A stretch of DNA of 14,515 nt from JAGLGH01 sp034723595. GTDB lineage: Archaea; Nanobdellota; Nanobdellia; Woesearchaeales; JAGLGH01. The notes beneath the pieces are model-generated. The model was not told the origin of the DNA. It worked only from the letters and a program-made list of their open reading frames with translations, and made no database searches. Location of the stretch: positions 1 to 14,515 of the forward strand of contig JAYEPB010000057.1 of NCBI GenBank assembly GCA_034723595.1. Direction: 5' to 3'. The first letter of the stretch is position 1; every line of letters starts with the position of its first letter. Made by a program: the position numbers and the translations under genes. Positions 5,949-12,579 of the stretch are shown in pieces.

Positions 5949-6353
5949 ATGGAAATATTTGAAAAAAGTTTGATTGAACAAGCAAGCGCTAATATGCAAA
6001 AGGCTTATGCACCTTATTCAGGGTATAAAGTTGGAGCTGCTTTGCTGGCTTCAAGCAGTAAGGTTTATGATGGGGCAAATATAGAGGGTATGGTTTATAG
6101 AGCCACACATGCTGAGAAATTGGCACTGGACTGTGCTGTTATGGCTGGTGAGCGTCAGTTTATAGCAATAGCAGTTGTAACAAATGATCCAATTCCAGCT
6201 TTTCCCTGTGGTCAATGTCTTCAAGATTTGGCAGAATTTGATAATGGTGGAAAAGGTTATTTAGAGATTATTGCTGCAAATCCTGAAGGTAAAATTAGGA
6301 GGAGTACTCTTGCTCAGTTGCTGCCAGAAAGGTTTACTGTTTATGATTTGTAA
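5949..6353 (+). CDS. cdd: Cytidine deaminase
   Basis: Zinc-dependent deaminase of the pyrimidine salvage pathway, converting cytidine or deoxycytidine to uridine forms. At 134 aa it has the size of the single-domain tetrameric enzymes. Visible motifs are YAPYSGYKVGAALL (20-33) for substrate binding, THAEKLAL with His54 and the catalytic Glu56, and FPCGQCLQ with zinc ligands Cys87 and Cys90. Short tetrameric enzymes usually have CAE as the first motif, while the longer dimeric enzymes such as that of E. coli have HAE. The HAE here in a short enzyme is a noteworthy mix. No salvage genes are adjacent. The ATG at 5949 is supported by a TATA element. Confidence 0.92.
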   Translation: MEIFEKSLIEQASANMQKAYAPYSGYKVGAALLASSSKVYDGANIEGMVYRATHAEKLALDCAVMAGERQFIAIAVVTNDPIPAFPCGQCLQDLAEFDNGGKGYLEIIAANPEGKIRRSTLAQLLPERFTVYDL

Positions 6354-6534
6354 AATCATCAATAAATTTCATGTAAATTATTTCAGGAATCAACCAAACA
6401 TATTTATATGTATTCATAGAGGTTAGTAGTTAAATCTGATAGTGTTATGTTGTGAGAGTTTTTAATGCCATTTATTCATCACACCGTCGAAATATAAAAA
6501 GGGATTGGCTCACTGGAGCCATCTTTTATTTTTA
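6354..6534. other. Intergenic region with promoter-like and terminator-like elements
   Basis: There is no credible protein gene in this convergent gap. A symmetric TATA-like element, ACATATTTATATGT (6398-6411), would start a plus-strand transcript near 6430. A hairpin with arms TGGCTC (6506-6511) and GAGCCA (6516-6521) is followed by a T-rich run to 6534. Together they could define a small RNA of about 100 nt, or the hairpin may simply terminate the cytidine deaminase transcript. No tRNA-like or box C/D pattern was recognised. Confidence 0.35.
6506..6534 (+). terminator. Hairpin plus T-rich tail
   Basis: A 6-bp stem with a 4-nt loop (ACTG) is followed by TCTTTTATTTTT. This has the form of an intrinsic terminator for plus-strand transcription. 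It sits right against the 3' end of the convergent NUDIX gene. Confidence 0.5.
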
Positions 6535-7029
6535 CTATTCAAATCTTTTTAGCACATGCTTATCCCCTATCTTCTCAAGAACGCAATTGTAGTAGTTTGA
6601 TTTTCTTTCTTTTATCATGTTCTCAATCATAAGATAATCACTTGGTATTATGCTCTCTTTCATATCTTCCAGTTGATTCATGTTGAACCATTTAAGATTT
6701 CCTTCTATTCCTTGTTTGATTTCTGTTGTCTTAGGAACTAATTCGCAGATATGCAGCAGAAAGTGCTTGAGTATATCTCCATTCTCAATAAGATGCTCGG
6801 AAACAAATCCAAGATGATCACTGAATTCTGATTCTATGCCTGATTCTTCATATATCTCCCTAATAGCTGCATCTGACAGATGCTCATCCTTTTCTACTTT
6901 TCCTCCTGGCAACCCCCAATAGCCAACATAATCTCCTTTTATCCTCTTGATAAGAAGCAGCCTGTTATCGACTATCAAAGCAGAAATTACAACTGAGAGA
7001 GGCAGTTCTTTTTTTGTTTCAGCAATCAT
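6535..7029 (-). CDS. NUDIX hydrolase
   Basis: Hydrolyses a nucleoside diphosphate linked to another moiety; candidates include oxidised nucleotides or nucleotide sugars. The NUDIX box is complete: G-x5-E-x7-REIYEESGI across residues 43-65 of the 164-aa protein, preceded by KGDYVGYWGLPGG. The start at 7029 (MIAETKKELPLSVV) is chosen rather than the far-upstream ATG at 7131. A TATA element (CTTTTAAAAAC on the minus strand, 7050-7060) lies about 26 nt upstream, and the longer reading would translate the T-rich terminator of the next gene as a run of phenylalanines. Substrate specificity cannot be judged. It is convergent with cytidine deaminase, and a link to nucleotide clean-up is suggestive only. 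Confidence 0.9.
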   Translation of the reverse strand: MIAETKKELPLSVVISALIVDNRLLLIKRIKGDYVGYWGLPGGKVEKDEHLSDAAIREIYEESGIESEFSDHLGFVSEHLIENGDILKHFLLHICELVPKTTEIKQGIEGNLKWFNMNQLEDMKESIIPSDYLMIENMIKERKSNYYNCVLEKIGDKHVLKRFE

Positions 7030-7049
7030 AAGAATATTAGAAATCAGGA

Positions 7050-7060
7050 TGTTTTTAAAA
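7050..7060 (-). promoter_or_regulatory. TATA box of NUDIX gene
   Basis: CTTTTAAAAAC on the minus strand, 26 nt before the ATG at 7029, fixes the start and indicates a leaderless mRNA. It lies just beyond the terminator of the DUF5679 gene. Confidence 0.55.
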
Positions 7061-7067
7061 GTTGTGG

Positions 7068-7091
7068 TAAAAAAAAAGAAAAAAATAAAAT
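7068..7091 (-). terminator. Oligo-T terminator of DUF5679 gene
   Basis: On the minus strand, T-runs of 4, 7 and 9 interrupted by single bases follow within 1 nt of the stop codon. This fits archaeal termination on oligo-T without a hairpin. Confidence 0.6.
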
Positions 7092-7238
7092 TTAAGCTTT
7101 TCCGATAATTCTGAATACTTTGGTTCCGCAATCAGGACATGTGCCTTTGACAGCTTTCATACCATTTTTCATAATTACTTCTTCCGGATCTTTAATTTCA
7201 ATTTGTTTTTTGCATTTCATGCATCTTCCTTCTGCCAT
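7092..7238 (-). CDS. DUF5679-type mini zinc ribbon protein, 48 aa
   Basis: A small gene missed by length-limited ORF calling. The product is 48 aa with two CxxC knuckles, RCMKCKK (Cys6, Cys9) and TCPDCGT (Cys34, Cys37), linked by a segment including KNGMKAVKG, and ends in KVFRIIGKA. This pattern matches the archaeal DUF5679 family of tiny zinc ribbons, widespread and of unknown role. The ATG at 7238 has a strong GAGGTGA ribosome site on the minus strand (7246-7252). It lies 102 nt downstream of the NreA gene and is followed by an oligo-T terminator. The zinc ribbon may bind RNA, DNA or a partner protein; no specific function is shown. Confidence 0.88.
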   Translation of the reverse strand: MAEGRCMKCKKQIEIKDPEEVIMKNGMKAVKGTCPDCGTKVFRIIGKA

Positions 7239-7340
7239 TTGTATTTCACCTCATGTTCATAAAAATTTACTTTATTTTACTTCACTATTTTTACTTTCTT
7301 ATGGGTTCCAGACATTGTTTTGATACATGAGTTTATAAAT

Positions 7341-8600
7341 TTATCCCAAAAATTGGGTTATTTTGACCTGTTTTGTAAGTTTATCAATAATCATGCTTTT
7401 TTTAAATAAGATGTCTGCATCAACTCCAAATTTCTTTTTTAGCAGGTTTTTTGCATAGACCATCATAAGTTCTTTTGAAGCAAATTCAATAGGATTTGCC
7501 TCAACTGCCTTTCTTGCAGCCTCTCTGCATACCCATACACCTAAGGGTGCAGCATATTCACCAGTGATTACTCTTATCACGAGCATAGCTGCCTGTCTTT
7601 TCATGCTGTCAAGTTTTTCAGCAATAGGCAGTCTTGCTGCATAATATCCTCCTGCGCAGTTATAAGCATACTGACTTCTTCCAGTATAAGGCTCATAATC
7701 TGTGCAGTACTGTAGTTCTTCAGTCTGATTCCAGGAAGCGTGAGGCATGTATGTCTCAAAAAGCTCGTAGCTCCAGCAGTCTGAGAAACATAGCACAAGG
7801 TAATAATTCCCAAGATAGCTGCCAAAGAAACTAAGATAATCACTGTGCTTATGATCTCTGAGTCTGGCTATGATTTCTTTGCCCAGGGTGTCATCAGCAG
7901 CTGTGATAGACCATCTTGTAGGCACAAGCTTTCTTTTGCCTTTCAGCCCCAGATTGCCTACAGAAAGTATTTTTGAGACAAAGTTCTCATCAAATCCTTT
8001 TTTGTATAATGATATCATCGCATCATGAGACTTAAAATCAGTATCGCTTACTATCTTGTCAACTCTTGTATCGATTCTTGGGTTGGATGTTATCTCTGCT
8101 TTTACAAGCTTTGCATTTGGTCCAGTAGGAGCAAGGTATGCTTCATTATTTATCCTGAACTGCGGCTTCTGCTCAAGATTGATCTCCACTTCTACAGGTC
8201 TGGATGCCATGCCTATCTCCTGGCTTATTTCAACAAGCTTGTTTGTCTCCATGACTCCTGCCCTAAAGCGGGAATTAATCAATGAACTCCTGAAATCTAT
8301 TATTTTAGGAATTGAATAATCAGATGCTGCCCAGTATCTTGGAGCATCATACTGCCATATATCTTCACTTCCACCCTGGTTGTCATGGGTTGCAGGGCTT
8401 AATATGCCAACATTCACGCATGGATAACCATATCTCCCAACAAAAGGAGAGGGTGATTCTCCAAAGAAGTCCTTTTTTGTCAGTTTTTCATTTACCTTGA
8501 ATATAGATTCTGCTTTTGCAAATATAGGGCAATACATCCTGCCGCAATATCTTTGAGGGTCCTTTCCCTTGCAGGTGATGCAGTTAGAATTGGATTCCAT
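7341..8600 (-). CDS. nreA: NreA-type archaeal DNA repair protein
   Basis: A 419-aa protein of the archaeal Nre family, which has been linked to DNA damage tolerance and acts with the sliding clamp PCNA. The N-terminus has a four-Cys cluster typical of the family (CITC at 7-10, Cys19, Cys24). Then come the characteristic SPSPFVGRYGYPCVNVG stretch, the DAPRYWAASDYSIPKI segment and GYYAARLPIAEKLD near the C-terminal third. The last residues, QVKITQFL (411-418), form a good PIP box (Q-x-x-I-x-x-F-L) for clamp binding. Length is normal. The start is supported by a minus-strand TATA element (8621-8632) about 26 nt upstream. A small unknown gene lies just upstream in the same direction. Confidence 0.9.
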   Translation of the reverse strand: MESNSNCITCKGKDPQRYCGRMYCPIFAKAESIFKVNEKLTKKDFFGESPSPFVGRYGYPCVNVGILSPATHDNQGGSEDIWQYDAPRYWAASDYSIPKIIDFRSSLINSRFRAGVMETNKLVEISQEIGMASRPVEVEINLEQKPQFRINNEAYLAPTGPNAKLVKAEITSNPRIDTRVDKIVSDTDFKSHDAMISLYKKGFDENFVSKILSVGNLGLKGKRKLVPTRWSITAADDTLGKEIIARLRDHKHSDYLSFFGSYLGNYYLVLCFSDCWSYELFETYMPHASWNQTEELQYCTDYEPYTGRSQYAYNCAGGYYAARLPIAEKLDSMKRQAAMLVIRVITGEYAAPLGVWVCREAARKAVEANPIEFASKELMMVYAKNLLKKKFGVDADILFKKSMIIDKLTKQVKITQFLG

Positions 8601-8620
8601 AGAATTTAAGAGAATGTGGG

Positions 8621-8632
8621 GTTTTAAATAAT
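8621..8632 (-). promoter_or_regulatory. TATA box of nreA
   Basis: ATTATTTAAAAC on the minus strand is centred 26 nt before the ATG at 8600, a leaderless arrangement. It gives nreA its own promoter separate from the small upstream gene. Confidence 0.55.
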
Positions 8633-8642
8633 TAATGGATTA

Positions 8643-8846
8643 TCATTCTATATTATTATATAATTTTACATAGGCATCATAATAATCATTCAGATCTTTT
8701 TCTCTTTCTTCAGGGGATACATTCTCAAATTGTTTTAAATGATTATGATAATCTGATATTATCCTATTAGCTATATTTTCCTTTTTTTTTCTAATAAGTG
8801 AAGCAGCAACTGAAATCACTTTATCACTTAAATATCCATGAGCCAT
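8643..8846 (-). CDS. Small hypothetical protein, 67 aa
   Basis: I do not recognise it. The product is basic in its first half (AASLIRKKKENIANRI) and acidic in its second (SPEEREKDLNDYY), almost entirely helical in character, without Cys or a membrane segment. A GAGGT ribosome site lies at 8855-8859 on the minus strand. A TTTAAA element (8884-8889) is placed to start transcription about 14 nt before the ATG, so expression signals support a real gene. It ends 43 nt before the nreA start in the same direction. A link to repair is possible but unproven. Confidence 0.65.
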   Translation of the reverse strand: MAHGYLSDKVISVAASLIRKKKENIANRIISDYHNHLKQFENVSPEEREKDLNDYYDAYVKLYNNIE

Positions 8847-9022
8847 TGTCCATTACCTCACTATATTTAAATATATATGATGTTTTAAACAAGAATCTAA
8901 GCAACTATATAAATGTTAGGACTGTTACGCTCTCTAAATAGTAACCCTCTTATCAGAATCATTATTTATACAAAAACTTATATATGCTCCCAGATTAGTT
9001 TAAAAAGTAAAAGGTATAAGAG
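8847..9022. promoter_or_regulatory. Divergent promoter region before DHH gene
   Basis: It holds minus-strand TATA-like runs (8862-8877 and 8884-8889) for the small gene. For the DHH gene there is a plus-strand CTTATATATG (8977-8986), predicted start near 9007, followed by an AAGGT ribosome site (9010-9014). A further TATA-like ACTATATAAATG (8903-8914) and short GTTAC/GTAAC arms (about 8927-8945) lie between; their role is unknown. Confidence 0.45.
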
Positions 9023-10087
9023 ATGGGACTAACAGAAAAGCAGATAGCAAAAATAAGAGATGAACTTGATAACTGCAAGCGACCGCTATATTTTTTTCAT
9101 GGCGATCAGGATGGATTATGTTCATTCCTGTTGCTGTATAAGTATGTGAAGGAGGGTAAAGGAGTCGTTGTCAATGCGCGTCCAAGGATTGATGAAAAGT
9201 TCCTGAGAAAGGTTGAAGAATATCAGCCAGATAAAATATTCATCCTTGATGTAGCTATTGTTGATCAGGAGTTTATTGATAAGGTGCATGTACCAGTCAT
9301 CTGGATAGATCATCATGACCCGCTTGAAAGGGATAAAGTCAAATATTTTAATCCAAGAGTGGCTGATGCCCAGGCAAATATTCCTGCTTCTTACCTATGC
9401 TACCAGGTTGTTCGGGAAGATCTTTGGATAGCCATGGTTGGTTGCATAGGCGATTGGTATATGCCTGATTTTAAAGATGAGTTCTGTGAAGCATATCCTG
9501 GTCTGCTTTCAAAAAAAGTAAAAATGCCTCAGGTAGCTTTGTTTGATTCTAAGCTAGGCACTCTTACGAGGATTTTTGGATTTATGCTCAAAGGCAGGAT
9601 AAGCGAGGCATTGAAATGCGCAAAGATCTTGACCAGGATTGAAAGCCCTTATGAAATTTTGGACCAGACTTCACCCAAAGGTAAATATATATACAAGTAT
9701 TTTGAAAATATAAATAAAGAATATAAATCAGTTCTTGCATATGCAGTGAAAGAAATAGCTAAGCAAAAGAAGACAAAGAAGAAGATTCTTGTGCTGGATT
9801 ATGTAGCAGGCAGAATGAGCTTTACAGGGGAACTTTCAAACGAGCTTCTTTACAGGAATCCAAATAATATAATCATTATCACAAGGGAACAGGATGGTGA
9901 TATGAAGTCGTCATTGAGGTCGCCAGCAGATATTAATCTTGCTGGGATTCTAGCAAAAGCTCTTTTTGGTATTGAAGGCTATGGCGGTGGTCATGAGCAT
10001 GCATGCGGAGCATGCATAAAGAAAGAAGATTGGGAGCAATTTCTGGTTAATCTTGAAGATGAATTAGAGAAGAGTAAAGAGAAATAA
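9023..10087 (+). CDS. DHH-family phosphoesterase (RecJ-like)
   Basis: A 354-aa member of the DHH/DHHA1 superfamily, manganese-dependent enzymes that cleave phosphodiesters (RecJ exonucleases, nano-RNases, cyclic dinucleotide phosphodiesterases). Motifs appear in order: FFHGDQDGL (His26, Asp28, Asp30), FILDVAI (Asp76), WIDHHDP (Asp96-His97-His98), GCIGDW (Asp144), and the C-terminal DHHA1 signature GYGGGHEHACGA (319-330). The size fits the compact archaeal forms rather than full bacterial RecJ. There is no membrane segment, so it is cytoplasmic. The start is supported by a TATA element at 8977-8986 and AAGGT before the ATG. It is a single-gene unit convergent with the toroid protein gene. The exact substrate is not decided by sequence. 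Confidence 0.9.
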   Translation: MGLTEKQIAKIRDELDNCKRPLYFFHGDQDGLCSFLLLYKYVKEGKGVVVNARPRIDEKFLRKVEEYQPDKIFILDVAIVDQEFIDKVHVPVIWIDHHDPLERDKVKYFNPRVADAQANIPASYLCYQVVREDLWIAMVGCIGDWYMPDFKDEFCEAYPGLLSKKVKMPQVALFDSKLGTLTRIFGFMLKGRISEALKCAKILTRIESPYEILDQTSPKGKYIYKYFENINKEYKSVLAYAVKEIAKQKKTKKKILVLDYVAGRMSFTGELSNELLYRNPNNIIIITREQDGDMKSSLRSPADINLAGILAKALFGIEGYGGGHEHACGACIKKEDWEQFLVNLEDELEKSKEK

Positions 10088-10091
10088 TAAA

Positions 10092-10108
10092 AAAATAAAA
10101 AATAATTT
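10092..10108 (-). terminator. T-rich terminator shared by the two secreted-protein genes, copy 1
   Basis: On the minus strand it reads AAATTATTTTTTATTTT, just after the stop of the toroid protein gene. The identical 17-nt sequence follows the protease gene at 12554-12570. It has the form of an archaeal oligo-T terminator. Confidence 0.55.
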
Positions 10109-10114
10109 TGGTTT

Positions 10115-12262
10115 CTAGTTTATGATTGTTGCATTATAGTTCTGTCCGTCATCAACACAATCACATGTGCCTTTTCTGACATCATGCGGTACGCAGACAG
10201 TTACTGTGCCTTCTGTTTCTTCAATTCCATCACTGGCAATAAAAGATATTTCATAAACCCTTCCATTCTGTGTTCCTGATCGCTCAGCCCTTAGTTCAGC
10301 AGTTGCAGTACCTATTCCATTTGCATCTGGGGCGTGATTCTTACCAGCAGCGCCTTCAATTGTGGCTGTTGGTTCATCACTGGTAACACCAGAGATAACA
10401 ATTGAAACAGCATCTCCATCTGGGTCTGTAACTCCTTCAATGCTTATGTCAACAAACTTGTTGTTAGGCGGCCAGATACAGCTGATGCTTGGAGATGCAT
10501 TAGTTGTATTTGGTGGTTGATTAGGGTCGAAGGTTGCTACATCACTATCACTAACATTACTGCCACAGCAAGAAGATGTTGCAGTAAATGTTATGTTACA
10601 AGGGTCTTTTGCACCATCAGGGGCAGTTACGTTTGCATTATTGTCTGAATCAATATCTACTGTCCAGTTTATGCATGCATATGAGCTGGACCAGGTTACT
10701 GGGCTTGCGCTGTCATTAAGCAAAGAGTCATCTAAGTCAAATGTCTCAAATGGTGTTGTTTGACCTGGTATGTCTCCTACTAATGGAACTGGACAAACCT
10801 CAAATATTGCGTCATCACTGTCAACAGAAGTGTTACTTGCATCATAGGCAGTAAATAGAATTGTTTCACTTCCTGTCCAAGGTGCTGTATAAGATATAGT
10901 TACAACATGTTCAGGATCAATGCTTACACTTAAATTAACATTACCACTATAGTTATAATGGTCAGGACTGCCTGTTGTGTAATTATCAAGATCAAATGTA
11001 TCAAAACTGTCTCCTGATAAAATGCATTGGTCAGGGATGCCTTCTAATGGAGGTGGTGGTGAAGCCTTCTCTAAAACAAGTAAGGCCCATTCTGTAATTA
11101 TTACAGGATTACCTTTTCCTCTTCCAGAAGAATCATTCCATGAACCATCTGTTTCCTGCTGGTCTACAATTGCGTCTGTAAAATCATCAAACCAATCTAT
11201 TTCAGGGTCACCAAAAGTGTCAATTCCCATATATTCCAGACCTTTCATTGCTGTAAACATTGTCTGGTATTGCGCAGGGTCTCCATCCCACCCAGGCGGT
11301 TGATTCTTACCGCTTGTATCATTCCAATGGGCTTCAAGATAAGCTAATGCATTAACTACTCTGGGTGTATCTGGTGTATCTCCAACAAATGCCATCTCAA
11401 AGATAAGATTTCCTGTTTTTAGGATGTTTACGCCTATTCCATCCCCTCTATGGTCATACCATGAACCCCCAAAATTTGCACTACTAGCATTAATATCTTG
11501 TATGCATTCAATGTATTCATTGAGTTCTGTTTTTACCCAATCAGGTACTATTAAACCAGAATCCTGAGCATAAGCAAGCCCTAATACCGCATAACCTGAA
11601 TTTGAGTTATCTGGGCCTAAATAATGAGTACCATTGCCATCATCATTATTATCAAGCGCACCATAAGACCATCCACCTTCACCGCACACTCCTCCTTTGT
11701 GACTGTCTGATTGTGCCCATGCTAACCAATCAACCATATCCTGTGCTATTGCTCCATGTGTTGTTATATTACCTGATACATTTGCCTCTCTATCTAATGA
11801 ACCACAAACTGAAATTGCTGATAAAACAATCCCTGTATCATATACATCAAAGGGATATGAATTCCCTCTTGCATATATGCCAAGGCTGTTGGCATTAACA
11901 TCTGGATTATCCATTGTTCCTGTTGCACCAGTTGTATGGTTCTGTAGCCCAATACTCACTGTATATAGATTTGAGAAAAGATAATTTAAGCCATCTATTA
12001 CACTTTCATTATAAATAAAATCCTCGCTAAAAGGATCTACCTGAAGATCTTGGGCATAGTCACAAAGCTTTAATACTCCCAAACCTGTTGTTGCCACATC
12101 TTCATAATAATATGCAGGCCAGCTTCCATCTGTTTCCTGCTGGTCAACTAACCATGCAACTCCATTCTCAATTGCAGCCGTAATGTTTTCTTCCTCTGCT
12201 GCGTATGCTCCTGTTATAGAAATCATTCCTACTATTAATATTAATAATAAGATTTTTTTCAT
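10115..12262 (-). CDS. Secreted alpha/alpha-toroid (terpenoid cyclase-like) protein with Ig-like domains
   Basis: A 715-aa exported protein. Residues 1-21 (MKKILLLILIVGMISITGAYA) form a signal peptide. Residues about 25-400 carry prenyltransferase/squalene-oxidase-type repeats. The phrase DQQETDGSW occurs at 40-48 and again at 367-375, with related GGWSYG (196-201) and FGGSW (264-268), marking an alpha/alpha toroid. A proline run (402-405) leads to two Ig-like domains with the shared pattern IPDQ/IPGQ ... FDTFDL/FETFDL. The C-terminal part has WPPNNKFVDISIEGVTDPDG, AELRAERSG and CVPHD, a module found at ends of many secreted proteins. Many N-x-S/T sites suggest N-glycosylation. It is probably cell-surface. 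No DxDD-type cyclase motif was seen, so a binding or scaffold role is likelier than cyclisation. A run of seven Gs just upstream serves as ribosome site. Confidence 0.82.
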   Translation of the reverse strand: MKKILLLILIVGMISITGAYAAEEENITAAIENGVAWLVDQQETDGSWPAYYYEDVATTGLGVLKLCDYAQDLQVDPFSEDFIYNESVIDGLNYLFSNLYTVSIGLQNHTTGATGTMDNPDVNANSLGIYARGNSYPFDVYDTGIVLSAISVCGSLDREANVSGNITTHGAIAQDMVDWLAWAQSDSHKGGVCGEGGWSYGALDNNDDGNGTHYLGPDNSNSGYAVLGLAYAQDSGLIVPDWVKTELNEYIECIQDINASSANFGGSWYDHRGDGIGVNILKTGNLIFEMAFVGDTPDTPRVVNALAYLEAHWNDTSGKNQPPGWDGDPAQYQTMFTAMKGLEYMGIDTFGDPEIDWFDDFTDAIVDQQETDGSWNDSSGRGKGNPVIITEWALLVLEKASPPPPLEGIPDQCILSGDSFDTFDLDNYTTGSPDHYNYSGNVNLSVSIDPEHVVTISYTAPWTGSETILFTAYDASNTSVDSDDAIFEVCPVPLVGDIPGQTTPFETFDLDDSLLNDSASPVTWSSSYACINWTVDIDSDNNANVTAPDGAKDPCNITFTATSSCCGSNVSDSDVATFDPNQPPNTTNASPSISCIWPPNNKFVDISIEGVTDPDGDAVSIVISGVTSDEPTATIEGAAGKNHAPDANGIGTATAELRAERSGTQNGRVYEISFIASDGIEETEGTVTVCVPHDVRKGTCDCVDDGQNYNATIIN

Positions 12263-12579
12263 TTTTTACCCCCCCTTTTTTAAATCATTTTTCGGTAAAG
12301 CCAACCAGCCATACAAAAATCCAATCACTAAAAAAAGAACTAAAAAATTGTGTATCCCTCTAACACTTTTTTAAAAAAAACTTATTTTAAAATCACACTC
12401 AAAAAATAAAATCCCCCTCTAAAACAAAATAGCCCTACCTTATTAAATAGTTTAAACAAGCTTGTATATTAATGTTTGCTATAATTAATCTATCCAGTTA
12501 ATTGTTTTGATTCATTTTTTAAACTGTAAATTATAAGAATAAATGAAAGTAAGAAAATAAAAAATAATTTAGCAAGATA
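12263..12579. other. Intergenic leader/promoter region of the toroid gene
   Basis: This 317-bp gap between two co-directional minus-strand genes holds the protease terminator (12554-12570). It also has TATA-like TTTTAAAATAAGT-type runs around 12365-12395 on the minus strand, and a G7 ribosome site (complement of 12269-12275) before the ATG at 12262. If those TATA elements are used, the mRNA has a leader of roughly 80-100 nt, unlike the leaderless genes nearby. The leader contains an open stretch (12266-12370, minus) that reads as one membrane-like segment but lacks a good start codon. Nothing else was recognised. Confidence 0.4.
12554..12570 (-). terminator. T-rich terminator of protease gene, copy 2
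   Basis: Identical 17-nt minus-strand sequence to that after the toroid protein gene (10092-10108), 9 nt after the protease stop codon. Confidence 0.55.

Noticed and set aside
7030..7131. N-terminal extension of the NUDIX protein from the ATG at 7131
   Set aside because: It would translate the oligo-T terminator of the neighbouring gene into a phenylalanine run and overlap that gene's 3' end. The TATA spacing supports the ATG at 7029.
7277..7315. Leaderless 12-codon ORF MSGTHKKVKIVK in the leader of the DUF5679 gene
   Set aside because: A TATA-like run lies about 22 nt upstream, but the peptide is too short to support and the DUF5679 gene has its own strong ribosome site.
8927..8945. GTTAC/GTAAC inverted arms between the small gene and the DHH gene
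   Set aside because: Only a 5-bp stem with a long loop, expected by chance in AT-rich DNA.
11022..11898. Plus-strand ORFs opposite the toroid protein gene
   Set aside because: Compositional shadows of the repetitive coding strand, without promoter or ribosome-site support.
12266..12370. Minus-strand open stretch reading NFLVLFLVIGFLYGWLALP with its stop just before the toroid gene ATG
   Set aside because: It looks like a single membrane segment and its stop is ideally placed for coupling, but there is no ATG. The only alternative start is a GTG inside the hydrophobic part (12326-12328), without a ribosome site. An AT-rich leader can produce such a stretch by chance.
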